The position numbers and the translations under genes were made by a program. Positions 1 to 5,236 of a DNA stretch of 7,054 nt are shown here, one piece after another. Within the stretch, counting starts at the first letter, position 1. Each line of letters starts with the position of its first letter. The DNA comes from Actinomycetes bacterium (GTDB lineage: Bacteria > Actinomycetota > Acidimicrobiia > Acidimicrobiales > Microtrichaceae): contig JAFAFN010000434.1 in NCBI GenBank assembly GCA_023423475.1, positions 1 through 7,054 of the forward strand, in the 5' to 3' direction. The notes under the pieces are model-generated. The model did no database searches. It was not told the origin of the DNA and saw only the letters and a list, made by a program, of their open reading frames with translations.

Positions 1-159
1 GTGCAACCCATCGCGACGTCGCAGCTCGAGCCGCCGCGACCCGCGCCGCGGCCGGCCAACTCGGTGCTCGGCGACCTCGCCTGGCGCGCCCACGGGTTCG
101 TTCCCGCCCGGGACTTCCACGAGCCGCTCGAGGAGCTGGTGGCGGTTCTGAGGCCCTGA
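1..159 (+). CDS. rmlD: dTDP-4-dehydrorhamnose reductase, C-terminal end (partial)
   Basis: The frame is open from the first base to TGA at 157-159, giving 52 residues. The GTG at position 1 is just an internal codon and the gene continues upstream of the window. The tail contains IATSQLEPPRPAPRPANSVL, then a short helix-like stretch (GDLAWRAHG) and a DFHEPLEELV ending. This is the layout of the RmlD/RfbD C-terminus, where a P-R-P-A-N-S-V-L motif precedes the final helices. In the family, RmlD makes the last NAD(P)H-dependent step to dTDP-L-rhamnose, the activated sugar used in cell-wall and surface glycans. The catalytic Y-x3-K and the NAD site lie outside the window, so activity cannot be judged. 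The position 1.4 kb before a glycan export operon fits a role in sugar supply. Identification rests on the short PRPANSVL signature only. Confidence 0.75.
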   Translation: MQPIATSQLEPPRPAPRPANSVLGDLAWRAHGFVPARDFHEPLEELVAVLRP

Positions 160-163
160 ACGT

Positions 164-178
164 TGCAGGTAGCCTGCA
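164..178 (+). repeat. Small inverted repeat in the rmlD-lpdA gap
   Basis: TGCAGG (164-169) and CCTGCA (173-178) form a perfect 6-bp inverted repeat around a 3-nt TAG loop. It sits in the 22-nt gap between rmlD and the next gene. The right arm runs into the purine stretch just before the ATG at 182. No T-run follows, so a rho-independent terminator is not supported. It could be a small operator or a hairpin masking the ribosome binding site, or it could be chance. Confidence 0.35.
170..175 (+). promoter_or_regulatory. Candidate -10 element for a leaderless lpdA transcript
   Basis: TAGCCT matches the actinobacterial TAnnnT -10 pattern and ends 6 nt before the ATG at 182. That is the distance expected if transcription starts at or next to the start codon, a common leaderless arrangement in actinobacteria. 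A -35 match is weak: TTCTGA at 146-151, 18-nt spacer. The alternative is that the gene is simply cotranscribed with rmlD and uses GCAGGG (176-181) as a poor ribosome binding site. Confidence 0.3.
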
Positions 179-181
179 GGG

Positions 182-1543
182 ATGTCGCTGCGATTCGTCA
201 TCATCGGCGGCGGGCCCGCCGGCACGCAGGCCGCCACCTACGCCGCACGCCTCGGTGCCGAGGTGACGATGATCGAGCGCGACGTCGTCGGCGGTGCGGC
301 CAACCTGTGGGACTGCGTCCCCTCGAAGGCGATGATCGCCACCGGTGGTGCGCTCGACCAGTTCACCGGTGCCGCGGCCATGGGGCTCGAGGTCCAGCGA
401 CCCACGATCGATCTCGATGCGCTGCGCGGACGGATCTCGTCGATCGTCGATCGGCTCGAGGTCTCGAACCGGCAGCTGCTCGAGAGCCAGGGTGTCCGAC
501 TCGTCAAGGGCACCGGCTCGTTGATCGACGACCACACGGTGCTCGCGACCACCGACGACGGCGAGCTCCGCTTCGAGGCCGACGCCATCCTGGTCGCGAC
601 GGGCAGCCGCCCCCGCCTGCCGGACTGGGCCCGCCCCGACGGCGAGCGGGTCCTGACCACCCGTGACGCCTACCCGCCGGCGACCCTGCCCGAGCACCTC
701 GTCGTGATCGGCTCGGGCGTGACCGGCGTCGAGTTCGTGCACATGTTCGCGAGCCTCGGCTCCGAGGTGACCCTCATCGTGTCGCGTCAACAGGTGCTGC
801 CGGCCAAGGACCCGGAGGTCGCCGCGGTCCTCGAGGAGGACTTCCTCCGACGGGGCGTCCGCCTCTACAAGGGCGCCCGTGCGATCGGGCTCGACCACGG
901 CGAGGGCACCGTCACGGTCCGCTGCGACGACGGTCGCACCGCCACCGGCAGCCACGCACTCCTCGCGATCGGATCCATCCCCAACGTCGAGGGCGTCGGT
1001 CTCGAGGCCGCCGGGGTCGAGATGGACGGCCCCTGGGTCGCCTCGCTCGACCACCACCTGCGCACCAACGTCGCGCACATCTACGTGGCGGGTGACCTGT
1101 CGGGCAAGCTCCCGCTGGCGTCGGTGGCGTCCATGCAGGGCCGCAAGATCGCCGAGCACGTCATGGGGCTGCACAAGGTCGACCACCGCCACCTCGACTA
1201 CGAGAAGGCGGCGTCGGCCATCTTCACCGAGCCCGAGATCGCGGACGTCGGCCTCGCCGAGGCGGACGCGTTCGCCGAGGGCCGCAAGATCCGGGTCACG
1301 AAGGTCCCGTTCCAGACCCTGGCCAAGGCGCTCATCAACAACGATCCCCGCGGCTTCGTGAAGATCATCTCGGATCCGGCCACCGGGGTCGTGCTCGGCG
1401 GCTCGATCGTGGGCCGCCACGCCGCCGAGCTGATCTCGGTGATCGCCCTCGCGGTCACCAATCGTCTGCGGGTCAGCGACATCGCCGAGAGCGTGTTCGT
1501 GCATCCGTCACTCGCCGAGGCACTCGCGGAAGCAGCCGAATAG
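182..1543 (+). CDS. lpdA: LpdA-type NAD(P)H flavoprotein (disulfide reductase homologue with one redox Cys lost)
   Basis: This 453-residue protein has the full length and order of the flavoprotein disulfide reductases. The N-terminal FAD Rossmann motif is GGGPAG (residues 9-14), followed by an active-site helix, VATGS (138-142), a second NAD(P)-binding motif GSGVTG (177-182), the FAD motif YVAGD ending at Asp305, and a C-terminal dimerisation domain. In classical lipoamide dehydrogenases the active site reads GGTCLNVGC. Here it reads GGAANLWDC, so the first cysteine is Ala40 and only Cys45 remains. The interface pair is still present as His441 and Glu446 in HPSLAE. The closest family I recognise is M. 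tuberculosis LpdA (Rv3303c), a NAD(P)H:quinone reductase lacking one cysteine. The match in the active site and in RPDGERVLT-like stretches is good. A lipoamide dehydrogenase role is unlikely because no disulfide can form at the usual place. The ATG is a sound start because the first beta strand begins at residue 4. Its link to the flanking glycan genes is unclear. Confidence 0.85.
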   Translation: MSLRFVIIGGGPAGTQAATYAARLGAEVTMIERDVVGGAANLWDCVPSKAMIATGGALDQFTGAAAMGLEVQRPTIDLDALRGRISSIVDRLEVSNRQLLESQGVRLVKGTGSLIDDHTVLATTDDGELRFEADAILVATGSRPRLPDWARPDGERVLTTRDAYPPATLPEHLVVIGSGVTGVEFVHMFASLGSEVTLIVSRQQVLPAKDPEVAAVLEEDFLRRGVRLYKGARAIGLDHGEGTVTVRCDDGRTATGSHALLAIGSIPNVEGVGLEAAGVEMDGPWVASLDHHLRTNVAHIYVAGDLSGKLPLASVASMQGRKIAEHVMGLHKVDHRHLDYEKAASAIFTEPEIADVGLAEADAFAEGRKIRVTKVPFQTLAKALINNDPRGFVKIISDPATGVVLGGSIVGRHAAELISVIALAVTNRLRVSDIAESVFVHPSLAEALAEAAE

Positions 1544-1552
1544 CAACTGCTA
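1541..1552 (+). repeat. Short inverted repeat at the lpdA stop codon
   Basis: TAGCA (1541-1545) and TGCTA (1548-1552) are perfect inverted arms separated by AC. The left arm contains the lpdA stop codon and the right arm overlaps the candidate -10 of the export operon. It could be an operator for a dimeric regulator. The arms are short enough to arise by chance. Confidence 0.25.
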
Positions 1553-1556
1553 GCGT
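1548..1556 (+). promoter_or_regulatory. Candidate extended -10 promoter of the wzm-wzt operon
   Basis: TGC-TAGCGT combines an extended TGn element with a TAnnnT -10 hexamer (1551-1556). It is located in the only gap of any size in the window, the 45 bp between lpdA and wzm. No good -35 is visible at the normal spacing, as expected for an extended -10 type. Transcription would start near 1563 and give a leader of about 25 nt carrying the ribosome binding site at 1574-1581. Confidence 0.35.
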
Positions 1557-1573
1557 GGAGCGGTCCCACCCCC

Positions 1574-1581
1574 GGTAAAGG
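1574..1581 (+). promoter_or_regulatory. Ribosome binding site that fixes the wzm TTG start
   Basis: GGTAAAGG is a purine-rich Shine-Dalgarno-like stretch 7 nt before TTG at 1589. No ATG or GTG lies in frame nearby, and the conserved N-terminal amphipathic region of the permease begins soon after. The TTG is therefore the best start. Confidence 0.55.
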
Positions 1582-1588
1582 CACACAC

Positions 1589-2383
1589 TTGTCGACTCCC
1601 GCCGAGGTCTGGTCGTACCGGACCCTGATCGTCAATCTCGCGCAGCGCGACCTCAAGGCCAGGTACAAGCGGAGCATCCTCGGGTGGGTCTGGTCGCTCA
1701 TCAACCCTGCGGCGACGCTCGGCATCTACACGGTCGTCTTCGGGTTCTTCCTCAAGGGCGTCGCGCCGGTCGCCGGCAACGGTCACACCTCGAGCTTCGC
1801 GCTCTTCCTTTTCTGCGGCCTCGTGGTCTGGAACCTGTTCTCCGGGGTGATCAACACCTCGATCGGCGCCTTCGCGACCGCCGGACCGCTGCTCACCCGC
1901 ACCTACTTCCCGCCGGAGTGCCCGATGGTCGCCGGTCTGGCGACCGTGCTGCTGCAGTCGGTCATCGAGTTCGGGATCCTCATGTTCTTCATGATCGTGG
2001 TCGGCAACGTCTCGTGGACGGTGATCTACGTGGTGCCGGTCTTCGTGCTCGCCGCGGCGTTCGCCTTTGGGATCGGGCTGGTGCTCGGGATCATGAACAT
2101 CCGCTACCGCGACGTGGCCTACCTCGTCGGCATCCTCATGCAGGTGTGGTTCTACGCCACGCCGATCGTCTACTCGCTCGAGATCGTGCCGTCCTCGGCC
2201 CGCAGGTTCCTCGAGGCGAACCCCGTGACGTCGTTCGTCTACGCCATTCGACAGGCCGTCTACAGCCTCGGCTCGCCGACGTTGGGCAACTGGCTGGTGA
2301 TGATCGTCAGCGCCACCGTCAGCCTCGTCGGCGGCTGGCTGATCTTCAGCCGGTGGGCCCCGTCGGTCATCGAGGAGCTCTGA
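1589..2383 (+). CDS. wzm: Wzm-type ABC-2 permease for polysaccharide export
   Basis: This integral membrane protein has 264 residues, the normal size for Wzm/TagG/RfbD-type permeases. The N-terminal interfacial segment QRDLKARYKRSILGWVWSLINP (residues 19-40) is the hallmark of the family. About six membrane segments follow, near residues 30-55, 69-95, 113-139, 143-169, 177-200 and 233-253. A NPVTSFVYAIRQ stretch (211-222) before the last helix also matches the family. Two copies would pair with two copies of the Wzt ATPase encoded next to it, forming the channel that moves an undecaprenyl-diphosphate-linked glycan across the cytoplasmic membrane. Translation starts at TTG, chosen because of the spaced ribosome binding site. 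The stop is followed after a single base by the wzt ATG (TGAGATG), so the two subunits are coupled. A teichoic-acid or galactan exporter is the main alternative, and the permease sequence alone does not distinguish the substrate. Confidence 0.92.
   Translation: MSTPAEVWSYRTLIVNLAQRDLKARYKRSILGWVWSLINPAATLGIYTVVFGFFLKGVAPVAGNGHTSSFALFLFCGLVVWNLFSGVINTSIGAFATAGPLLTRTYFPPECPMVAGLATVLLQSVIEFGILMFFMIVVGNVSWTVIYVVPVFVLAAAFAFGIGLVLGIMNIRYRDVAYLVGILMQVWFYATPIVYSLEIVPSSARRFLEANPVTSFVYAIRQAVYSLGSPTLGNWLVMIVSATVSLVGGWLIFSRWAPSVIEEL
2372..2377 (+). promoter_or_regulatory. wzt ribosome binding site inside the wzm 3' end
   Basis: GAGGAG lies 7 nt before the wzt ATG at 2385 and encodes the last Glu-Glu codons of wzm. 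It supports the ATG as the start and coupling of the two genes. Confidence 0.6.
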
Positions 2384-2384
2384 G

Positions 2385-3635
2385 ATGAGCGCGATCGTCG
2401 TCGACGACGTCTCCAAGCGGTTCCGGCTCCAGACCGACCGGGCGCACTCCATCAAGGAGCTGGTCACCCGACGTGACCGGAGCACCGGCGCGGACCAGTT
2501 CTGGGCGCTGCGCGACGTCTCCCTCGAGATCCCGACGGGGTCGATGTACGCACTGGTGGGCCACAACGGCTCGGGCAAGTCGACCCTGCTGCGCTGCATC
2601 GCCGGCATCTACCGGCCCAGCTCGGGCAAGGTCACCGTCGACGGTCGCATCTCGACGCTGCTCGAGCTCGGCGCGGGCTTCCACCCCGACCTGACGGGCC
2701 GCGAGAACGTCTACATGAACGCCACCATCCTGGGGATGTCCAAGCGCCAGATCGACGCGGTCTTCGACGACATCGTCGCCTTCGCCGGCATCGAGGACTT
2801 CATCGACTCGCCGGTGAAGATCTACTCCAGCGGCATGTACATCCGGCTGGGCTTCTCGGTCGCGGTGCACGTCGACCCGGAGATCCTCATCGTCGACGAG
2901 GTCATCGCCGTCGGTGACGCCGAGTTCCAGCGCAAGTGCTTCGACCACCTCTACGGCCTGCGACGCAAGGGCGTCACCATCGTGGTGGTCACCCACGGGC
3001 TCGACACCGTCGAGAGCATGTGCGACGGGGCCGCCTGGCTCGACCACGGCGAGCTGCAGCTGGTCGGGACCGGCCCCGAGGTGGCGGCCGCCTACATGGG
3101 CAAGGTCAACGCGGCCGAGCGCGCCGAGCGCGACCGGATCGCCGAGGTGGCGCTCGAGGCGGAGCGCTCGGGCACCTCTGCCGAGGCCGGGACGCCCCAG
3201 GTCGAGGACGTCCGCATCGCCGGGGTCGAGTTCCTGGACGGCACCGGGGCGGTCGCGCCGGCCGGCATCCACGGAGAAGATCTTGTGGTGCGAATACACT
3301 ACGACGCAGTGAAACCGGTCGACTCCCCGGTGTTCGGCATCGCCGTGTACTCGACCAGCGACGTCCACGTCACCGGGACCAACACCAAGATCGGTGGGTT
3401 CCGCACACCCACGATCCAGGGTCGGGGACACGTCGACTTCACCGTCGATCGGCTGCCGCTGACCGCTGGGGACTACGAGCTGACCGTCGCCATCACCGAT
3501 GAGCACGTGCAGCACAACTTCGATCGACGGGAACGCGAATGGCGTCTCCCGGTCCGTCACGGCGGACGGCTCGAGCCAGAGGGCCTCGTCGACCTACGAG
3601 GAGGCTGGACCGTTGGACGAGACGACCGGGACTGA
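2385..3635 (+). CDS. wzt: Wzt-type ABC exporter ATPase with C-terminal glycan-recognition domain
   Basis: The protein has 416 residues. The nucleotide-binding domain fills about residues 1-235. It has Walker A GHNGSGKST (59-67), the family's LLELGAGFHPDLTGREN block (92-108), signature YSSGM (147-151), Walker B EILIVDE (166-172) with catalytic Glu172, the AVGD D-loop region, and the switch His204 in VTHG. A charged Ala/Glu/Arg-rich linker (about 238-270) leads to a beta-rich domain from about residue 272. This domain carries features typical of the Wzt_C domain (Pfam PF14524): a VEDVRIAGVEF strand, VFGIAVYS, GRGHVDF, LPLTAGDYELTVAI, and a terminal GLVDLRGGW. In E. coli O8/O9a this extension binds the modified non-reducing end of the finished O-polysaccharide and is needed for export. 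By analogy it should select the mature chain here. TagH-type ATPases lack this extension. A low-GC, rare-codon patch falls inside the domain at 3273-3314. The last 23 nt overlap the next gene. Confidence 0.93.
   Translation: MSAIVVDDVSKRFRLQTDRAHSIKELVTRRDRSTGADQFWALRDVSLEIPTGSMYALVGHNGSGKSTLLRCIAGIYRPSSGKVTVDGRISTLLELGAGFHPDLTGRENVYMNATILGMSKRQIDAVFDDIVAFAGIEDFIDSPVKIYSSGMYIRLGFSVAVHVDPEILIVDEVIAVGDAEFQRKCFDHLYGLRRKGVTIVVVTHGLDTVESMCDGAAWLDHGELQLVGTGPEVAAAYMGKVNAAERAERDRIAEVALEAERSGTSAEAGTPQVEDVRIAGVEFLDGTGAVAPAGIHGEDLVVRIHYDAVKPVDSPVFGIAVYSTSDVHVTGTNTKIGGFRTPTIQGRGHVDFTVDRLPLTAGDYELTVAITDEHVQHNFDRREREWRLPVRHGGRLEPEGLVDLRGGWTVGRDDRD
3273..3314 (+). other. Island of atypical codons inside the Wzt C-terminal domain
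   Basis: Residues 297-310 of Wzt are encoded by GGA GAA GAT CTT GTG GTG CGA and then ATA CAC TAC GAC GCA GTG AAA. About half the bases are G or C, against roughly 70% on either side. GAA, GAT, CTT, CGA, ATA, GCA and AAA are all uncommon in this window, and ATA is the only one I spotted in a likely gene. The reading frame and the beta-strand pattern are intact, so this is not a frameshift. It may mark a short recombination tract or a programmed slow stretch in the domain's early strands, or be chance. Confidence 0.5.
3598..3604 (+). promoter_or_regulatory. Strong ribosome binding site inside wzt setting the next TTG start
   Basis: GAGGAGG lies 8 nt before TTG at 3613. It is the best Shine-Dalgarno in the window and sits within the final codons of wzt. 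It argues for a start at 3613 rather than the ATG at 3499, which has no comparable signal and would overlap wzt by 137 nt. Confidence 0.6.
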
Positions 3636-4149
3636 TCGCGCCGAGGCGCCCGCAGCGAGCGGCGACGTCGTCGCCGACGCGCTGGCGGACGTCCGTGCCG
3701 ACCTCGACCGCCGTCGTGCCAGCGGCGATCTGCCCTTCCTGCCCCGTGGCGAGCTCGAGCGCCAGTTCGCCGGCGTGGTCGAGGCGGTCGACTCCGGGTT
3801 CGTGAGCGGCGCGCCCATCGTGAGCGGAGACCTGAACGGTCCGGCGGTCCTCCAGAGCTGGCGCCCCTTGGCGGGACGTCGCGGGCCGGTGGCGCGCATC
3901 CTCGCCCTCGTGCTCTCGCCGTTGACGCGGGTGTCCGGCGTGCTCGTGCGTCGACAGGTCTCGGAGTTCTCGACCCGCACCGCCGCCGTGGTCGAGGAGC
4001 TCGTCACCCGGCAGAACCGCATGGCCGACTTCGTCTCACGCTCATTCCTCGACCGCGAGCGACGCCTCGAGTTCCGCGTCGCCGAGCTCGAACGAGAGGT
4101 CGAGCGACTGCGCCTCGAGGCCGAGCTCCGCACGACCGACGGAGACTGA
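3613..4149 (+). CDS. Stand-alone coiled-coil protein of the glycan export operon, function unknown
   Basis: With the TTG start the protein has 178 residues and overlaps wzt by 23 nt. Residues 1-40 are acidic and Ala/Asp/Arg-rich. A PFLPRGELERQF segment follows at 41-52. Next comes RRGPVARILALVLSPLTRVSGVLVRRQ (89-115, key residues G91, P92, P103 and basic flanks), a hydrophobic stretch that could associate with the membrane surface. The C-terminal third is a predicted coiled coil with a/d positions at 145, 152, 156, 159, 163, 166 and 170, rich in Glu and Arg. There is no signal peptide and no enzyme motif. The order of a GP-containing hydrophobic segment, an RQN-type helix and a coiled coil reminds me of the N-terminal regions of large coiled-coil methyltransferases in polysaccharide clusters, but without the catalytic part. 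That resemblance comes from memory and is weak. Its position between wzt and a glycosyltransferase suggests a scaffold or chain-length partner. Confidence 0.75.
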   Translation: MDETTGTDRAEAPAASGDVVADALADVRADLDRRRASGDLPFLPRGELERQFAGVVEAVDSGFVSGAPIVSGDLNGPAVLQSWRPLAGRRGPVARILALVLSPLTRVSGVLVRRQVSEFSTRTAAVVEELVTRQNRMADFVSRSFLDRERRLEFRVAELEREVERLRLEAELRTTDGD

Positions 4150-4150
4150 C

Positions 4151-5236
4151 GTGCTGGACCAGTTGGTGGTGGGGGCCGCACCCGGCGATGCCATCACCAA
4201 GTCGGCGCTGCTGATCCGCGACGCGTTGCGCGAACACGGACCGAGCGAGCTCTACGCGCAGCACATCGAACCCGGCCTCGGCACCGAGGTGTACCCGCTG
4301 CCGGAGCTGTCCCAGCGACCCAACCGCGACACCCCGCTGGTGTTCCACGCCAGCATGGGATCGTGGCCGGTGCACGACGCCCTGCGACGTGAGGCCCGGC
4401 TGGCGCTGATCTACCACAACTTCTCGCCGCCGGAGTTCTACGCCGAGATCGCCCCAGAGGTCGCCAGCGACCTGATCCGCGGGCGCTGGGAGCTCGAGCA
4501 GATCCGCGACAAGGTCGAGTGCGCGCTGGCCGACTCCGACTACAACGCAGCCGAGCTCGTCGAGCTCGGCTACCGCGACGTGGACGTGATCGCCCCGACG
4601 CCCGACATCGAGCGCCTCGACTCGGTCCGTCCCGATCCGGCGATGATGGCCGAGGTGGCGAGCTGGGGTGGCGGTCCGGTGGTGCTGTGCGTCGCCCAGC
4701 AGCTGCCGCACAAGCGCATCGAGCGGGTGCTGGCTGCGGTGGCGGTGCTGCAACAGGAGTTCCTGCCCGACGCCCGCCTCGCCTTCGTGGGCGTCGATCG
4801 GTTGCCGACCTACTCCTCGGCCCTGCGGGTCATGGGCCAGAGCCTCGGGCTGCGCGACCCCAAGTTCCTCGGGCGTGTCAGCGACGCCGAGCTCGCTGCG
4901 CTGTACCTCAAGGCCTCGGTGTTCCTGACCCTGAGCGAGCACGAGGGTTTCTGCGTTCCCGTGGTCGAGGCCATGGCGACGGGTGTCGCGGTGGTCGCCT
5001 CCAGGAGGGCGGCGATCCCCTCGACCGTCGGCCGTGCCGCGATCCTCATCGACGACCCCGACGACCCCGTCGACGTCGCCGCGGTGCTGCACCGCGTCAT
5101 CACCGACGACGAGCTCCGCTCGACGCTCGTCGGCCGCGGGGTGGGGCGTGCGTACGAGGTGTCCGCGGCCGTGTCGTTGCCCCGCTACATCTCGCGCCTG
5201 TTGCCGCTCGCGGCGGCGCCGGGGGTCGCACCGTGA
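4151..5236 (+). CDS. GT4-type glycosyltransferase (first of two)
   Basis: The protein has 361 residues and starts at GTG 4151, one base after the previous stop, with GGAG (4141-4144) 6 nt upstream. It has the two-domain GT-B plan. The N-terminal acceptor domain carries GDAIT (12-16), HASMGSWPVH, IYHNFSPPEFY around His89-Asn90, and LADSDYNAAEL around Asp128-Asn132. The C-terminal nucleotide-sugar domain carries VAQQLPHKRIE (181-191, Lys188) and the retaining-GT E-x7-E motif EGFCVPVVE (Glu265 and Glu273). GDAIT and YHN-x-PPEF/Y-type motifs are common in mannosyl- and rhamnosyltransferases of Wzm/Wzt-dependent O-antigen clusters. A GDP-mannose or dTDP-rhamnose donor is therefore plausible but not shown. 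It has no membrane segment and probably acts at the cytoplasmic face. Its last bases overlap the next gene by 4 nt (GTGA), implying coupled translation. Confidence 0.88.
   Translation: MLDQLVVGAAPGDAITKSALLIRDALREHGPSELYAQHIEPGLGTEVYPLPELSQRPNRDTPLVFHASMGSWPVHDALRREARLALIYHNFSPPEFYAEIAPEVASDLIRGRWELEQIRDKVECALADSDYNAAELVELGYRDVDVIAPTPDIERLDSVRPDPAMMAEVASWGGGPVVLCVAQQLPHKRIERVLAAVAVLQQEFLPDARLAFVGVDRLPTYSSALRVMGQSLGLRDPKFLGRVSDAELAALYLKASVFLTLSEHEGFCVPVVEAMATGVAVVASRRAAIPSTVGRAAILIDDPDDPVDVAAVLHRVITDDELRSTLVGRGVGRAYEVSAAVSLPRYISRLLPLAAAPGVAP

Noticed and set aside
163..666. + strand open frame overlapping the start of lpdA
   Set aside because: It is an Arg-rich out-of-frame reading with no motif, and lpdA in the other frame has complete cofactor motifs.
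1544..1588. Possible rho-independent terminator after lpdA
   Set aside because: There is no stable GC hairpin followed by a T-run in the 45-bp gap.
1550..2608. Long minus-strand open frame (352 codons) opposite wzm and the start of wzt
   Set aside because: Its translation is a low-complexity His/Asp/Glu/Arg-rich string with no domain motif. This is the typical shadow of a high-GC gene, and the + strand holds two clear genes here.
2367..3560. Minus-strand open frame of 397 codons opposite wzt
   Set aside because: It is Asp/Val/Gly/His-rich with no recognisable motif. It exists because the sense codons are GC-ended, and the wzt reading is unambiguous.
3499..3612. Earlier ATG start for the stand-alone coiled-coil protein
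   Set aside because: It would overlap wzt by 137 nt without a good ribosome binding site. The GAGGAGG site 8 nt before TTG 3613 is far better.
4004..5092. Minus-strand open frame of 362 codons opposite the first glycosyltransferase
   Set aside because: The composition is shadow-like and no ribosome binding site or motif is visible. The + strand glycosyltransferase has catalytic motifs.
4519..5232. Upstream extension of the second glycosyltransferase frame
   Set aside because: The frame is open by chance through the first glycosyltransferase gene and reads as Arg/Gly/Ala nonsense. The GTG at 5233 directly precedes the conserved first strand.
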